NCBI GenBank assembly: GCA_026214975.1
Contig: JAOBSW010000502.1
Span: 186,001 to 250,000, forward strand
DNA from: Gentiana macrophylla
Lineage: Eukaryota; Streptophyta; Magnoliopsida; Gentianales; Gentianaceae
Length of the DNA stretch: 64,000 nucleotides
Direction: 5' to 3'
Both the position numbers and the translations under genes were made by a program. Every line of letters begins with the position of its first letter. The stretch's first letter is position 1. Below the pieces are notes generated by a model, which did not search any database, was not told the DNA's origin, and was given only the letters and a program-made list of their open reading frames with translations. Shown here in pieces: positions 32,531-44,141 of this stretch.

Positions 32531-35500
32531 TCGCCAAGGTGATCTATATTTATACGTATAAAATATTATATCTAGGAGTGGAAAACATGTAGTTTTTTGT
32601 GTCCCGATTTTTTTGGTTGGGGCCGATGCATATTTTTATTTTTTTTATGTTGCGATTGTTGTGGTTGAAGAGATGGATTGGGGTTGGTACTGTTTACTCG
32701 TTACATCTATTGTAGCTCCTTTGTTTAGTAACAATTGAGCATATGATTGATGTAAAAGTTGTTGTTTTTTTTATTCCTTTATTTTCGGCAATTTTTATTT
32801 TTTTTTGTAATACCAGAAAAACAATGAAGAACACGAAGAACACGAGATGAAGACGGAACTCGAGGTATGAATAGGAGTCGGGGATGAAATTTTTTTTGGT
32901 ACACACGCCAAGATATGTTATGGAATATTTTGGCAAGAAAGATTCCCTGATCAAATATTTCTCACGGCAATATATCTTATTTTTGGAATATTTTTTTCCT
33001 TTTATTTTTTTTGGCCGTATGGCCTGTTGATTATAAAAAATAAAACAAAAATAAAAAATTCATGGAATATCAAAGCAGGATTTAAAATAAAAAAAAATTA
33101 TTTATTTATTTTATTTTATAAAATAATGGCCCCTTCTCCTTTCGGGTTCGCGGTTCGTGGTTCAAGGTTCGAAGATCGAAGATATGAAGACAACAAGATT
33201 GTAATTTACTATTTTCCTAGCATATATTAGATACGGGGGTACCAACAATCCATCTCGGTGTTTAAATTTTCCGCAATTTATTTTTTATGTGTTTGATCAT
33301 AAAATAGACATAAAATCGGAATTGCCATGACATGCATCATATCATAAATCCACTCCATGCATACATGTTGAATTTTAATTTTGGTAATAAAAAATAGGCA
33401 TGTATACAAACTCACGTAATTAGTTGAAATTTAATTAATACGTGGTAATTAATAAATTTAGTAACTAATTAAAGATCCGAGGACGGGTTATGATATCATT
33501 AAGCCTTTTCGGTGTGTGTTCTCGGTGAACCGCCTTAAAAGCCCAAACGAGATCACGTTTTCGATTCGTAGTGTCTACGAGTTTGAATGATGGTAAAAAA
33601 ACAATAAATCTTGGATAACAACGGTTCGCCTACAGGTTGGGTGGTCAACTGAGCTAGGCTCGACCGACTTAATCCTCCTAGTGTGATGTATGCACGGGGG
33701 TCCGGCAAGACTAAGATACACCAGCGAGCGGAAGGGTGATTCCTTCTTATCTCAATGGGGCTCTCTTGACCCGACTTCGTCCGACTGTCACATATGTTCC
33801 AACGAATAGGACGGGTAGGCTTGCCTACGTTACCGACACCATTCGGAATCCTTGATTTGATGTACTTTTATGTTAACATCCAAAAGACGTAGTTAGTTAA
33901 CCCACCACCACTTCCAAAATATTGAGTGGGAGCGGGGGAGGCGACACCAACCCCACGGCCTCTACTATGATACAAGTAAGTGAGAGAAGGGTGACGCTCG
34001 CTGGGCGCTTTGATTTCGTCCCCTACGGATGGTGTTCACCCCTATCAACATTCATGGCTTGGTCTCCGAAAGGATAGAATTTCTGGGTACTCGTCGGGTC
34101 ACTGACCTATCCTACGATGGCACACTCGGGGCGTACCTAAGAGATCCGATATAGTAGGTCACACTCATAAGGGATATTTTTGGTAATATCTAGGCTAAAA
34201 AAGGAAGGTAGTCAATGAATAAAGGGATGTTCGATTCTCGTGGGATGTTTGATTCTCACAAGTTATTCATTGATGAGATTGTCTCGATTTAACCGTCATC
34301 TCTTTGACCTACCCTACGGCGGCACTGAGATGCGAGGTTAAAACCTTGGAATGATAGAGTAGACTTTTTTTTTTTAGTTTACAATTCCTAAAATAAAATA
34401 ATATAGTAGTGTTAAACTTGAATTAATATATGTCATTTTATTTATAGCATTATATCCCTTACTAAATTGCTTAAAAAATTAATTGACTAGTATTGACTTC
34501 GTTAAAAAGTGGAAAGTAACTAGGACGTTGAACTAGTTAATCGATAATGAAATTATTTTTCGAAAGAGATATTTTCTCTTAAGCCTTTTAAAAAACCAGA
34601 GTGACATATAGGTATGTCACTAGTGTCATTCGTGTCAAACGTAGGACAAACTTAGTTTGATCAAAGGTGATTTCGGACTTTGAAATTCTTCTAGTGAATT
34701 TTTTTTGAGTGTGTAGTAATTACACAAGTAATTTTCTAATTGAAAAATCGGAAAATCATGAAGTATTACTAGTTGGACAATATTTGGAATCGATGAACTA
34801 GTGAGAGCTTTATGATTTATTGTTTTTCTAGAACATTAGAAAAGTGTGACTGACTACACACGTAACCGTTCTAATTGAAAAACCGGAAAGTCATGAAATG
34901 TTGCTAGTTAGACGATATTTGGAATCGATGAACTAGTGGGAGTTCTATGATTTGTTGTTTTTCTGGAAACATTAGAACAATGTACGAAAGGTTTTCTAAT
35001 CGAAAAAATCGGAAAATCATAAAAATAAAGCATTGCTCGTTAGACGGTATTTGGAACCGATAAACTAGTGGGAGCTTTAATGTTATGATTTGTTGTTTTT
35101 TTTGGTATATTAGAAAATCCAAGAAGTCCCGACGAGTAACACTCGAAATAGACATCCCACGGATCAAGAGTAGTGTCTACTCAAACGAACCGCTGGTTCA
35201 AGACTGTTTCCATTCACGGAAAGTCGAGAATGGGAGAATATGTCTAAAAGTGTTTGTCACCTAAACTGAGAAAATTTTAAGGTGAACCGAAAATTAATTA
35301 GCGAAAATCATAGGATAAGGGCGGTGATTTTGGATCACCAACCTATGAATCCTTGGCGATTTTCTCGAGCTAAGTTCTTTGGAAGAACAAGGTAGCAGTG
35401 CATTTAACGATTAAAAGAGTAAACAACGGGCAATTAATTTTAGCTAGAATAGTCGGAGTGATATAAGGAAATGAATCTCGGATTCAATCCTTGGATATCG

Positions 35501-38263
35501 CGGAAAAATTATTTTATGTTTAAGATTCGTTGGAACGAATGGATTTACCTTATATTCGATAATTTGTTTGTCGATAGAAAGTGAATATAACATTTGTAGT
35601 ATTTAATCCAAGACTCGGACTTTTGTTTGATAAAGTCAAAACCACTTACAAATCTTTGAAATAAGTATATAAAACACAACTTAACAACTATTAAAAGCAA
35701 TTGGTTTCTATATTTAGATAAACGCTTCTTCATATTCCATAGTTAGTGCATAGTCCCTAAAAGACAAGACTCAAGGCGGCTCAGGGTGATTCCTTTCTCC
35801 CGATCCTGTTATATTGTCTCAAAATTCAATGACAAAGTTTCCTTTCAATCGGGAAAGGATAATGGTTATAAAGAAGTAATATAGCTTGTTCATGACGACC
35901 TTCGGGGTCTGATGAAAGATACAAGCTAGTAGGAGCTTCCGAGTAGTGACTTCTTGTCTGATAACTATTCAAACACTCCGGAAAGTTTATCCAAAATATT
36001 TTGAGGTGTCTCTGTTTTCAACAGAGATAGAATATTCTATACTCGGAATAGGCCATTCATAGTCCTCGAGACTGATGCTCAGCCTGCCTCAGTGTGACAT
36101 GTTGTCACTAAGTGAGAAACCGTTAAATTGCCTTACATAGTTTTTAGATGTGCTACAATACACTGCTTAACTCAATAAAGATATTGGAAGCGAAATAACG
36201 GTTTACATTGAAATGTAAGACCGAGAAGTCTACCTAGAATATATATGCTTTGGAATTTACAGATAAGGTGTGGATTTGGTTCACCCCACTTCCATAAATA
36301 TAAGCATTTAGCACATAGTGCTTGGAGGTAAGCCTGGGAATTTCACGCATACGTTCGGTCAATGACCATTCGTGCTATATCTTTTAACCTATTGAGAATA
36401 AAGGTTAGATATAGGATTCTTGAAATCGGGAAGGGACAGTTATACTGTTGCATTCTTTCTGATAGAGTCCATGAACAACAAAACCTTGAACCTTGAAGTA
36501 CGTTTACTCAAGGTAGTTACTAACTGATTAAAATCAGACCACATCCAACATCGGTTGTTGGTGATAACACAAAGTACTACTAAACTAAATCAGAATTTCG
36601 ATCCACCTAGTAAGTATTGGGAGTATGGTTTATCCATTACCCGTTACGGTTTCTGCGGACTTTGTAGTCCAAGGATCGATTGATGACCTATGGCTCTTTT
36701 GTGAGCAGTATAGGATTCTGATAATAGAGGTTGGTTTAATAGCCATAACCCTGTGAATGGAGTTCGGTACTCGATTCTGTTCATGCTCTTGTAGAACCAC
36801 CGAGCGCCTCAGCCCAAAGTGGGAGTAATTGGATCTACATGGAAAAGAGTAGAATGAATAGGAAAGTTTATCTTTCAGAGCAAAGATTGAGTGGTCTAGG
36901 GGTAATTCCTAAGAAGTAGAGAGTTAATCAGACCTTGAACTCTCTTACCACTTAGTATTGCATGATTTCGTTCAAAAGCGAGAAAATAGGGGTGATTCCA
37001 CGAGACTTTCTTGCCAAACAAACGGAGTCCGGATTCATTCAAATGTAAGGGTATTGCATTATGAACTTATGACAGATGACTCGCCAAGGCTTATGTCCTT
37101 TTGTGGATAAAAAGCAAACCTCTCGGTCATTGGAAGTCATATATTTCTACAATATGTGGATTTGACCAGAATATTGATAAGTCTTTTATATACTGGATAT
37201 CAATTTTAGTACAGTAGTGAATATATACATACATTAGTGTCTGTGAAGGATAACACTACACCTGTTGAAATCAACATGGGTGTGTTATCTGAAGTCAGAA
37301 TCTGACAATACCACAATTCTCTGCAATGAGATTTGGACAACATTTTTAAGAGTTTGACTCGGTCGAATTCATTAGAATCGATCCATTGGTTTCCCATCCA
37401 TCTTATTGGTTAAGATGATGCATCTGTGTATGCAACATTCAACGAGGAAGTTCTACCCTATGCCTCAGGAATGACTCTCTAAATCTTCGGATCAAGAGAA
37501 ATGGGATAGATTCTATTTATAGTAAGAGATGGTCAGGTTATTGAACATCAACTTTGATCGAATCTTAGATTCGGCGGTTAACAAAGAAATTTTAGTATGT
37601 CCTTTAGTATCTTGAGAGAACGAGGAATAATATGCGGACATATTCATGTGTGAACTTGGATATGTGTGATACACTGATTTTGACTTTGAGTCAGATTGAG
37701 GATGATCGTTAAGTCGATCTCGGGCTCAGTGTTTACTCTTGTGTTGAAGCTATTGCCTGGAGGAATCCAGCAACGCCAACTCGACTTTAACTAGTTGGGT
37801 GATTAGCGGCTTTTGTAGTAGCTAGAGAGGCGATATAGCTTCAGGATTTCCTTTTCATATCTGGGAGTGATTCTAGATTTGGAAGCCGATACCACATCAT
37901 TGTGCAAACGATGAAGGGGTAGCTTATATGGATTTTCGAAATCACTAGAGGTCAAAAGCATATTGGGAAAGTACCACATGATTACATGGACCGGTAACGT
38001 TTCGATTCTACGGATCGTCTCGAGCCGACAACCTGACTAATCATTAAGACCCATGACATTTAGATGTAGGTACTCCCCGAGTCACTGACCTATCCTACGA
38101 CGGCATACTCGGAGTGTACTTTGGAATCTGAAATGGTTATGATATGCTTAATGGGTACTAGAATACGGGATGGGTCTCCATTGCTTTAGAGCAAGTGGGA
38201 GATGTAGTTTGTTGTATTTTAAATAATAGGTGTGCTCTAAAATAATTAATCACATGCTTTCGT
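32531..38263 (+). other. element E internal region, no readable gag-pol
   Basis: About 5.7 kb with no frame over about 90 codons and no copia motif I can identify on either strand. It includes A/T-rich runs (32640-33120), a ~50-bp hairpin-forming segment near each end (34086-34138 and 38069-38121), a triplicated segment (34741-35120), and repeated ACTAGTGGGAG phrases. It looks non-coding or long dead. Confidence 0.6.
34741..35120 (+). repeat. three tandem ~125-135-bp copies in element E
   Basis: Units begin near 34741, 34876 and 35001, each with a GAAAAA.CGGAAA.TCAT start, a TAGACGATATTTGGAATCGA-type middle, CTAGTGGGAG, and TTGTTGTTTTTCTGG. Copies differ by substitutions and small indels, so the triplication is old. 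Confidence 0.85.
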
Positions 38264-38276
38264 GCAAGTGGGAGAT
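38191..38276 (+). other. duplicated polypurine tract of element E
   Basis: GCAAGTGGGAGAT occurs at 38191-38203 and again at 38264-38276, the second directly before the 3' LTR. The copies are 73 bp apart. Confidence 0.8.
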
Positions 38277-39200
38277 TGTTAGGTGTGATGCCCGAAAGAC
38301 AATTTTTAATTGTTTTATTTAATAAATGAAATGATATTATTATTCATATTTATTATTTTCATAATCACCGATGTGACAATAGTATTTACACTACGTAAAA
38401 CCCTAAGTATATCGTTTATGTAATCACTTAACTCAGTGTATGGGATATACACGGGAGGATTGAGTTAGTGAAGATGTACTTAAAATACAATTAGCCCGTA
38501 GTGAAGTTAATCGAGAGTATCGGGTCTCTCCTTTAACGTGCTATTAATGCGCCCATAACACAATAGTGTGATTGTCTTATCCGGACTTTCGGTTAAGAGA
38601 ACCTAATGGGGCATTTATATATGATAGATATATCATATAGGGTATTTGGACCGATTTGATTAGAGTTCACGATATAATTCCGTAATCGAGAAGTGTTATC
38701 GAATCAATGGATGATCATATTTATGGATATATCTTAATCCGAGGTGATCACGACCAACCGCTTGAATCGTATGAGGTTTGACTTGACGGTTAAGGATTAT
38801 CTTGAGTCGTGGTCCGAATTACCCCATCTTGGCATTAATCGATTGAGTGAGTAGTCCGTGTTATCACAGATACGGAATCTATTCCTTCCATTTATGGAAG
38901 TAGATAGACAGTTCCCTTATTTGTTAATCCTAGAAACTGATCGATCCATGGAGTTCATATTACACTGATTAGCTACCAGTGAGTTGTATGAATTAATTGA
39001 TCACTAGTGGGTTAATGGTAAATAAGGATAAGAGGTTCTAGAAAGGGTTAACGGTAACTTCCCGATTTAGAATGAACAGTCTATGGAGGATTAATCCATA
39101 TGTAATGATTATATCAATGGACGCTTATTATTGTTCTCGTGAGGAGAAAAATATAATCTCATAATCGGAGGAGTGTAGTCACGGGATTATGGTGGCATAT
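38277..39200 (+). repeat. 3' LTR of element E, truncated
   Basis: First ~924 bp of the LTR. It stops after GGATTATGGTGGCATAT, which in the 5' LTR lies near 31812; the last ~700 bp are missing. Confidence 0.88.
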
Positions 39201-39224
39201 AATCTCATAATCGGGATTATGGTG
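39201..39224 (+). other. filler DNA at a deletion junction
   Basis: These 24 bp repeat two nearby pieces of the E LTR (AATCTCATAATCGG from about 39155, and GGGATTATGGTG from 39183) joined together, and sit between the broken E LTR and the gypsy LTR stump. Templated filler is a known mark of end-joining repair. Confidence 0.75.
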
Positions 39225-39273
39225 AGTTCTCTTCTAGATAAGGGCTCAGTATCTGAGAGCGGGGCGTTACAGT

Positions 39274-39285
39274 TGGTATCAGAGA
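39274..39285 (+). other. primer binding site of element F
   Basis: TGGTATCAGAGA after GTTACAGT, matching initiator tRNA-Met. Confidence 0.85.
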
Positions 39286-42200
39286 CGAAGCGTCATTTCT
39301 TTCCTATGCTTCTTCCCTCGAAGATTGGATTTCTTTAGACCTTTTAGAACCTTTCAGATCTCTCTTGATCTTGGTGGTAAATTCTCGTAGGATTAGGAAT
39401 CCTTAGAACGTGGTTAAGTTGCACTAGGACCAAGTGAAAAGTCTCCTTAGGTGAAGGTTGTGTTTTAAGCTCATATCTCTTATCTGATCCTCTTAAGTTT
39501 TGTTCCTTTCGAGAACCCTTACTAGGATCCCTCTTTCCTTTTGGAATCTTCGAATCTTTCTCTATTTTTCTTTCTTTTTGGGGTTTTAATGCTTTTGTAA
39601 TGCTACATTTGTTTCAAATCACTTCCTTGTAACTTGGTGATATGCAAAATGAGTAAACAATTTTGTTCACGTTTCTACATATCATGTTATATCATTTTTT
39701 TTTTGTTGTTCTAAGAATTCTGTAAATTTTCAGCCACATAGAAAGTTGTCTTATCTATAATTTCTCTCTTTACATCAATTTAGTTTTCAATATGGATTGT
39801 TCTCAAATTGTTTAACAAGAAGGGGTACTGCTCATAAAATTCTGCAAGTGTACTCTTACTAATCATTTCTTTTGAATAAGCTAAACACCTCCAAATGACT
39901 TGGATTTTTTATATGTAAAACATCCTGTACTATAATTTTTGTTTTTAGACCAAGAGCAAATTCGTTTTTGTTTGAGCACAATCTGCAACACACGACAGTT
40001 GATGAAGTCCTGAAAATTTTTGACAGCTTATAGCAGTAGATGAAAAGAATTATTTTGACTCACCTATGGCTTCCCAATTTTTTTGATTTTTGAGCATCAT
40101 ATGTAAAACTTATATACTCACAGATTTTCTCTTTGCCTCATGTTCAAAATCAGTTCAGTTTGTTTTGTGCAAATCAATTATTTCGTGGCTTATGTATGCA
40201 CCCGAATTTCTCAAAACCATTTAAATCCTCTCGTCAAGAAATGATAGATGTCTTTCTTTCACCCTGTAAGTTATAGTGTAGTAGGTTATAGGAGATGAGA
40301 ATACTTTGATTTATCTGATTCTTAAGCTAGTTGTTACCAAGTATAAGAAGTTTGGTAGGTAGAGACTAGGTGTTGTCGTTATAGTGCTCCTCGATGGCAA
40401 GATACGATTGTGTGGTGATTTTCCAATCTTATGTCTTCATTAATAAGATTCTCTTTTATAATCATCTAGTTTCCAACTTGGTTATCCCTACTTCAATGTT
40501 TCCCCATCCATACTAATTGAAACCCATGTTCTAGTTAAATCCTCCATTTGAAACTTCTGAAACTCGGTAAAAGTCTCTTATTACGAAGTTTTGTTTTCCA
40601 AGTGTGTACATTCATTTGATGTGCCTTATTTTTTAAAGATGTTTTCATCGTGTCAAATCCTTGATTTAAGAAAAATAAGTTTCTCATCCTTCGAACTATT
40701 TGAACTGACAATTGCATATCCTTCCAACTATATCATGTTTAGCTATTTTGGGGCAACACACTTTTGCATCCTAGTGATTACCCTTAATGCATCCCCTACA
40801 AGATGTTTTAGTATATACAAATTTTTGTTTAAAGACTTGAATCTACAAATCCTCTGTTTTCTCTTTTTGCTATCGCTTGGTTTATGTTTACCAAAATTCT
40901 TTGACCTTTGCTTTGCTTGAGATTGTTCCACACGAACTCCATATGTAAATTTTATCCTTTAAAAGTACTCCTCAGTCGTTTCAACTCATACTGTTAAAGG
41001 TCTTTTACTTTGGCACATACTTTTCATTGTCCTCGTGTTTGGATTTACACAACATGAGTGAATGCTTTTGTTTCTATGTTTTCCCTTCAGGTTAAACAAC
41101 TACCTTCTTCCAAAAATTCTGCAAATTTTCAGCAAAGTAGATTACTGTCTTATCTACAACTTCTCTTTTTACATCAACTCGATAATCCTTATGGATTGTT
41201 CAGAAAAATCATGTTTATGCCGGACACTCTGTCCAGAAAATCTGCAGCAGCACCTTCACTTCTTCTTCCGTTTTGAACAGGTTAAACACCTTCAATTGAT
41301 CTGAGTTTTTGATATGTTGCAGACAAAACTTTTATCTACAATTTTCCTTTTGAAATTAAGCTCATATTCGTTTTTGTTTGATCTCGATTTGCAAATCAAC
41401 TCAGTGTTTATTAATCTTGAAATTCTGACAGCTTGTGCAATCGTCAGAAATAACTATTTTTGACCAACTTATTTTTATTCAAAAATTCCAATATTTTTAT
41501 ATCCCCTGGGAAACTCCAGTATTTATATCTTTTATCTTTGGATCGTGCTCAAATTCATCTTCGTTTGTTCTGTACAAATTGATAATGTCAGATCCGGAGT
41601 AAATTTCATACACAGCAACCTAAAAGGAATTGTCAACTCTTTACTTGTGGTTTGAGCTAAGAGGGTAGTAAGTTACGACTGTTATGTTTAGGAGTTCCCC
41701 GAATTTTGATCTCCTTCTGAGTTAAACCTTTTAGTAGGATGCTTGTAAAGCTAACATTATAGTTCTTTTGCAGTTGTAAATAAGAACGAAGATGCTATCC
41801 TCAAGCATGCCATGTTTGATGTTCAGACCCTTTTCGTGCCCTTTTATAATTATACCTTTTCTGGTGATGTTTTTCTCATGTAATCCCTCATTTGAGATCT
41901 TTAAACTCAACAAATCATTTTCACATGTTGTCATGAATTACCTCGGAAATATGTCTCTATAAGCCTTTCTTTTGAACAAGTTCTTACCTTCTTACTTTTC
42001 AAAGAAACAAATTCTCTTCAAAATTCTACATTGTTGCACTTCCATCTTTCTTTTCAATTTCAAATTTGACCAAGCCTTCTGATGTCAGAACATTTTTTTT
42101 TTACTTGTGTTCATTCTCAGCTTCACTCCTAAGGGTAGTGTCGATGTTGTAACTTTTTCACCTAATGCTGCTTTCTTTTAAGGTATGCATATCCTTTCTC

Positions 42201-43895
42201 GCCAGTCAAATTTTTAAGCCAACCGTGACATTCCTTTTCAATTACTCACCCTTAACATTCTAACAATTTATGCTAAACTAGTTTCACGCAGAAGGTAGTC
42301 TTTGGTAAGGTGCATTTCGAACCTAACTAGCCAATCAACTTTTGAATTCCTAAACTTCTGATTTTCCAATTCAGGTTAATTTTGTATCCTTCAGTTTTAA
42401 CTCTCTTTCAGGCCATTTAGAGCCATGAACCGCCATATACACCTTTTTGACTTCCCATCTTCTGTTTTGGCATTTCTGTTACCATTTTGATACACCGGTT
42501 GACTGCCTTTTGTTTTAACTTTTCCATTCTCTCATGAGATGACCCCGAGCATTTATTCCTTGGCAGTGTACTATTCCTCTTAAGTAGTGCAACCTTGAAC
42601 TTTTGATTTGAATCGTCAATGATCGTTTAAACTTCCTTTCAAGGTTTGAATTAATTCTCTGAAATCAAACCTTATCCGACAATTCTTAAGTGTCGTTTCC
42701 TCTTCATTCAAGATCTTGTTTGCCGCTTACTTATTCAAACTTTTGAGATTCCCTTACAATTCCTTGAGAGAAATTTCTATTTCTATTAAATCCAAAAATA
42801 TCCTCTCTTTGACTACTGCAAACTTGGACACTTCTTGACAAGTGTTTATTTTATTCTAAGACCTTTTGGTGTGCTCGTTTTGTCTCCATGGCTCCTTCAC
42901 TTTGAGATTCTTGCTCTCATTGATTTCTATTTTTTTTATCCTTCTGGTGCTCGACCTTGCACCTTTACTTTGTTTTTCTGGTGTGATGTTTCCTTTAACG
43001 TCTCCACTTCCTAAAGGTCTATATGAAAGCTTATTACCATCCTTTCAAGTTACCTCTGAAGTCTTTTCATACCACCGTATCTTGCAGAATTCCTCTCCCA
43101 AAAAAAAAATTCATTTGCAAGGTGTCCTTTTGTTTTTATTTCGGTGGCTATCCTTTGTATTATGATACAATGTCTCATTCTTCAGTTTGGAACCACCTTC
43201 AGCTTTTCCCCAACACGAAATCATCTTGTTTTGCTTGTAACCCAAGCAACCTTTCTTATTTCAAGTGCATTATATCATTCCTTGGCTTACCTAGTTGACA
43301 TGCCACCCTGGTACCCAACTTGTCACTTTTCAATTTTATTTATTTTCCAAGCTAACTCTTTTGGGCATAAGAATTGGATCAGACCGTCAGAGGGAAAGTA
43401 TGACAGTGAATGTTCTCCACCCACCGGGAGTCTCAGAAGTCCTTCAGCTGGGATCCTCATAGCTCTTCAGCAAGCTTGTGGTGCCATGATGGAAGTTGAG
43501 ATCGAAAGAAGTCAAGTGTGCCAGAAGTGTAGTTTCGGCTGGGAAGATTCAGCTTTCTGGGTATAGGTCAGCAGGAGCAAGCAAAGAGTGTGGAACCGAT
43601 GATTGCAAGATTCGAAGCAGTTGATGAGTTCGTGAAAGAAACAAGACAAAGACCTAGTTGTCTCCGCTTACAAGTGAATGGCTGGAACCCAACCAGCCAT
43701 TGGTCACGAGTTAGATGAAGATAGCAACCGTCGGCATCGGAATCAGCTTTGGGTTCGGAATGCGGAAGATTGTGAAGGACAATGAAGAATGAAAACCTCG
43801 ATATGACAATTGCAATTCCTCTCGGAGCAAAAAATAAGTACAAGAATTGGAACAGTACTGCTGGAGATCTTTCATAAAGATAGAGATAGAAGAAC
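39286..43895 (+). other. element F internal region, non-coding, with diverged repeats
   Basis: About 4.6 kb, T-rich on this strand, without gag, protease or RT motifs on either strand. It contains a large diverged direct duplication (39708-40195 and 41100-41590). The frames at 40591-40920 and 42866-43566 are biased Phe/Leu/Ser translations of T-rich DNA and not believed. From about 43360 base composition changes to a more gene-like mix that leads into the integrase remnant; a possible short frame there (to 43566) is unrecognised. Confidence 0.55.
39708..41590 (+). repeat. diverged ~490-bp direct duplication in element F
   Basis: 39708-40195 and 41100-41590 align along their length: AATTCTG.AAATTTTCAGC, GTCTTATCTA.AA.TTCTCT, ATGGATTGTTC, CTAAACACCT/TTAAACACCT, TTCGTTTTTGTTTGA, TTTTGAC. 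Each half also seems built of related sub-units with CAAATTCGT...TTTGTT.GA...CAAAT phrases, suggesting older tandem repeats. Confidence 0.75.
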
Positions 43896-44138
43896 ATGAG
43901 TTTCTGGGATGAAGTGGAGCCACAACAGAATACGAGACCAGAATTGTTACAGCAAGTCAACGAGGAGATTGAAGTGGATCGTCGCAACCTCAAATTGGCT
44001 CAAGACAAACAGAAGAGTTGGAAGATAAAAGAAGAAGACGGTAAGAGTTGGAAGACGAAACGTTTCGCAAAGTCCAGAGTTCAAGTACCTCTCGGTTACA
44101 TTCGAGTTTCGAGGACGAAAATCCTCTTAAAGGGGAAG
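43896..44138 (+). pseudogene. gypsy integrase C-terminal remnant of element F
   Basis: The frame starting MSFWDEVEPQQNTRPELLQQ continues NEEIEVDRRNLKLAQDKQKS. This resembles the segment after the catalytic core in plant gypsy integrases, where a conserved run A..RQKSYAD.RR..L is expected; the match is the LAQDKQKSWK.K part. The end (FEDEN-like reading before the purine tract) lies directly before the 3' LTR, where integrase or the chromodomain ends in chromoviruses. It is short and isolated; the rest of pol is missing. Family assignment is moderate. Confidence 0.5.
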
Positions 44139-44141
44139 GAA

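Larger units (their letters stand above)
30884..39200 (+). mobile_element. long-LTR copia-type non-coding element E (LARD-like)
   Basis: 5' LTR 30884-32520, primer site, 5.76-kb internal region without readable gag-pol, purine tract and a truncated 3' LTR 38277-39200. Layout and PBS/PPT wording resemble family B, but the LTR sequence is unrelated. Left flank ATTAA (30879-30883) would be the target duplication; the right partner is lost because the 3' LTR ends at a deletion junction. Confidence 0.85.

Noticed and set aside
34904..35167. 87-codon minus-strand frame with internal repeats
   Set aside because: It follows the tandem DNA triplication in element E; repeat structure is in the DNA, not evidence of a protein.
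40591..40920. 109-codon frame rich in Phe, Leu and Ser
   Set aside because: T-rich non-coding DNA of element F; no motif, no conserved counterpart in the nearby duplicated segments.
42866..43566. Overlapping frames of 91-140 codons
   Set aside because: Three overlapping frames in the same T-rich strand, each biased in composition; none recognisable. Kept only as a remark in the F internal region.
43568..43993. 141-codon frame on the minus strand
   Set aside because: Antisense to the stretch leading into the integrase remnant; no signal of its own.
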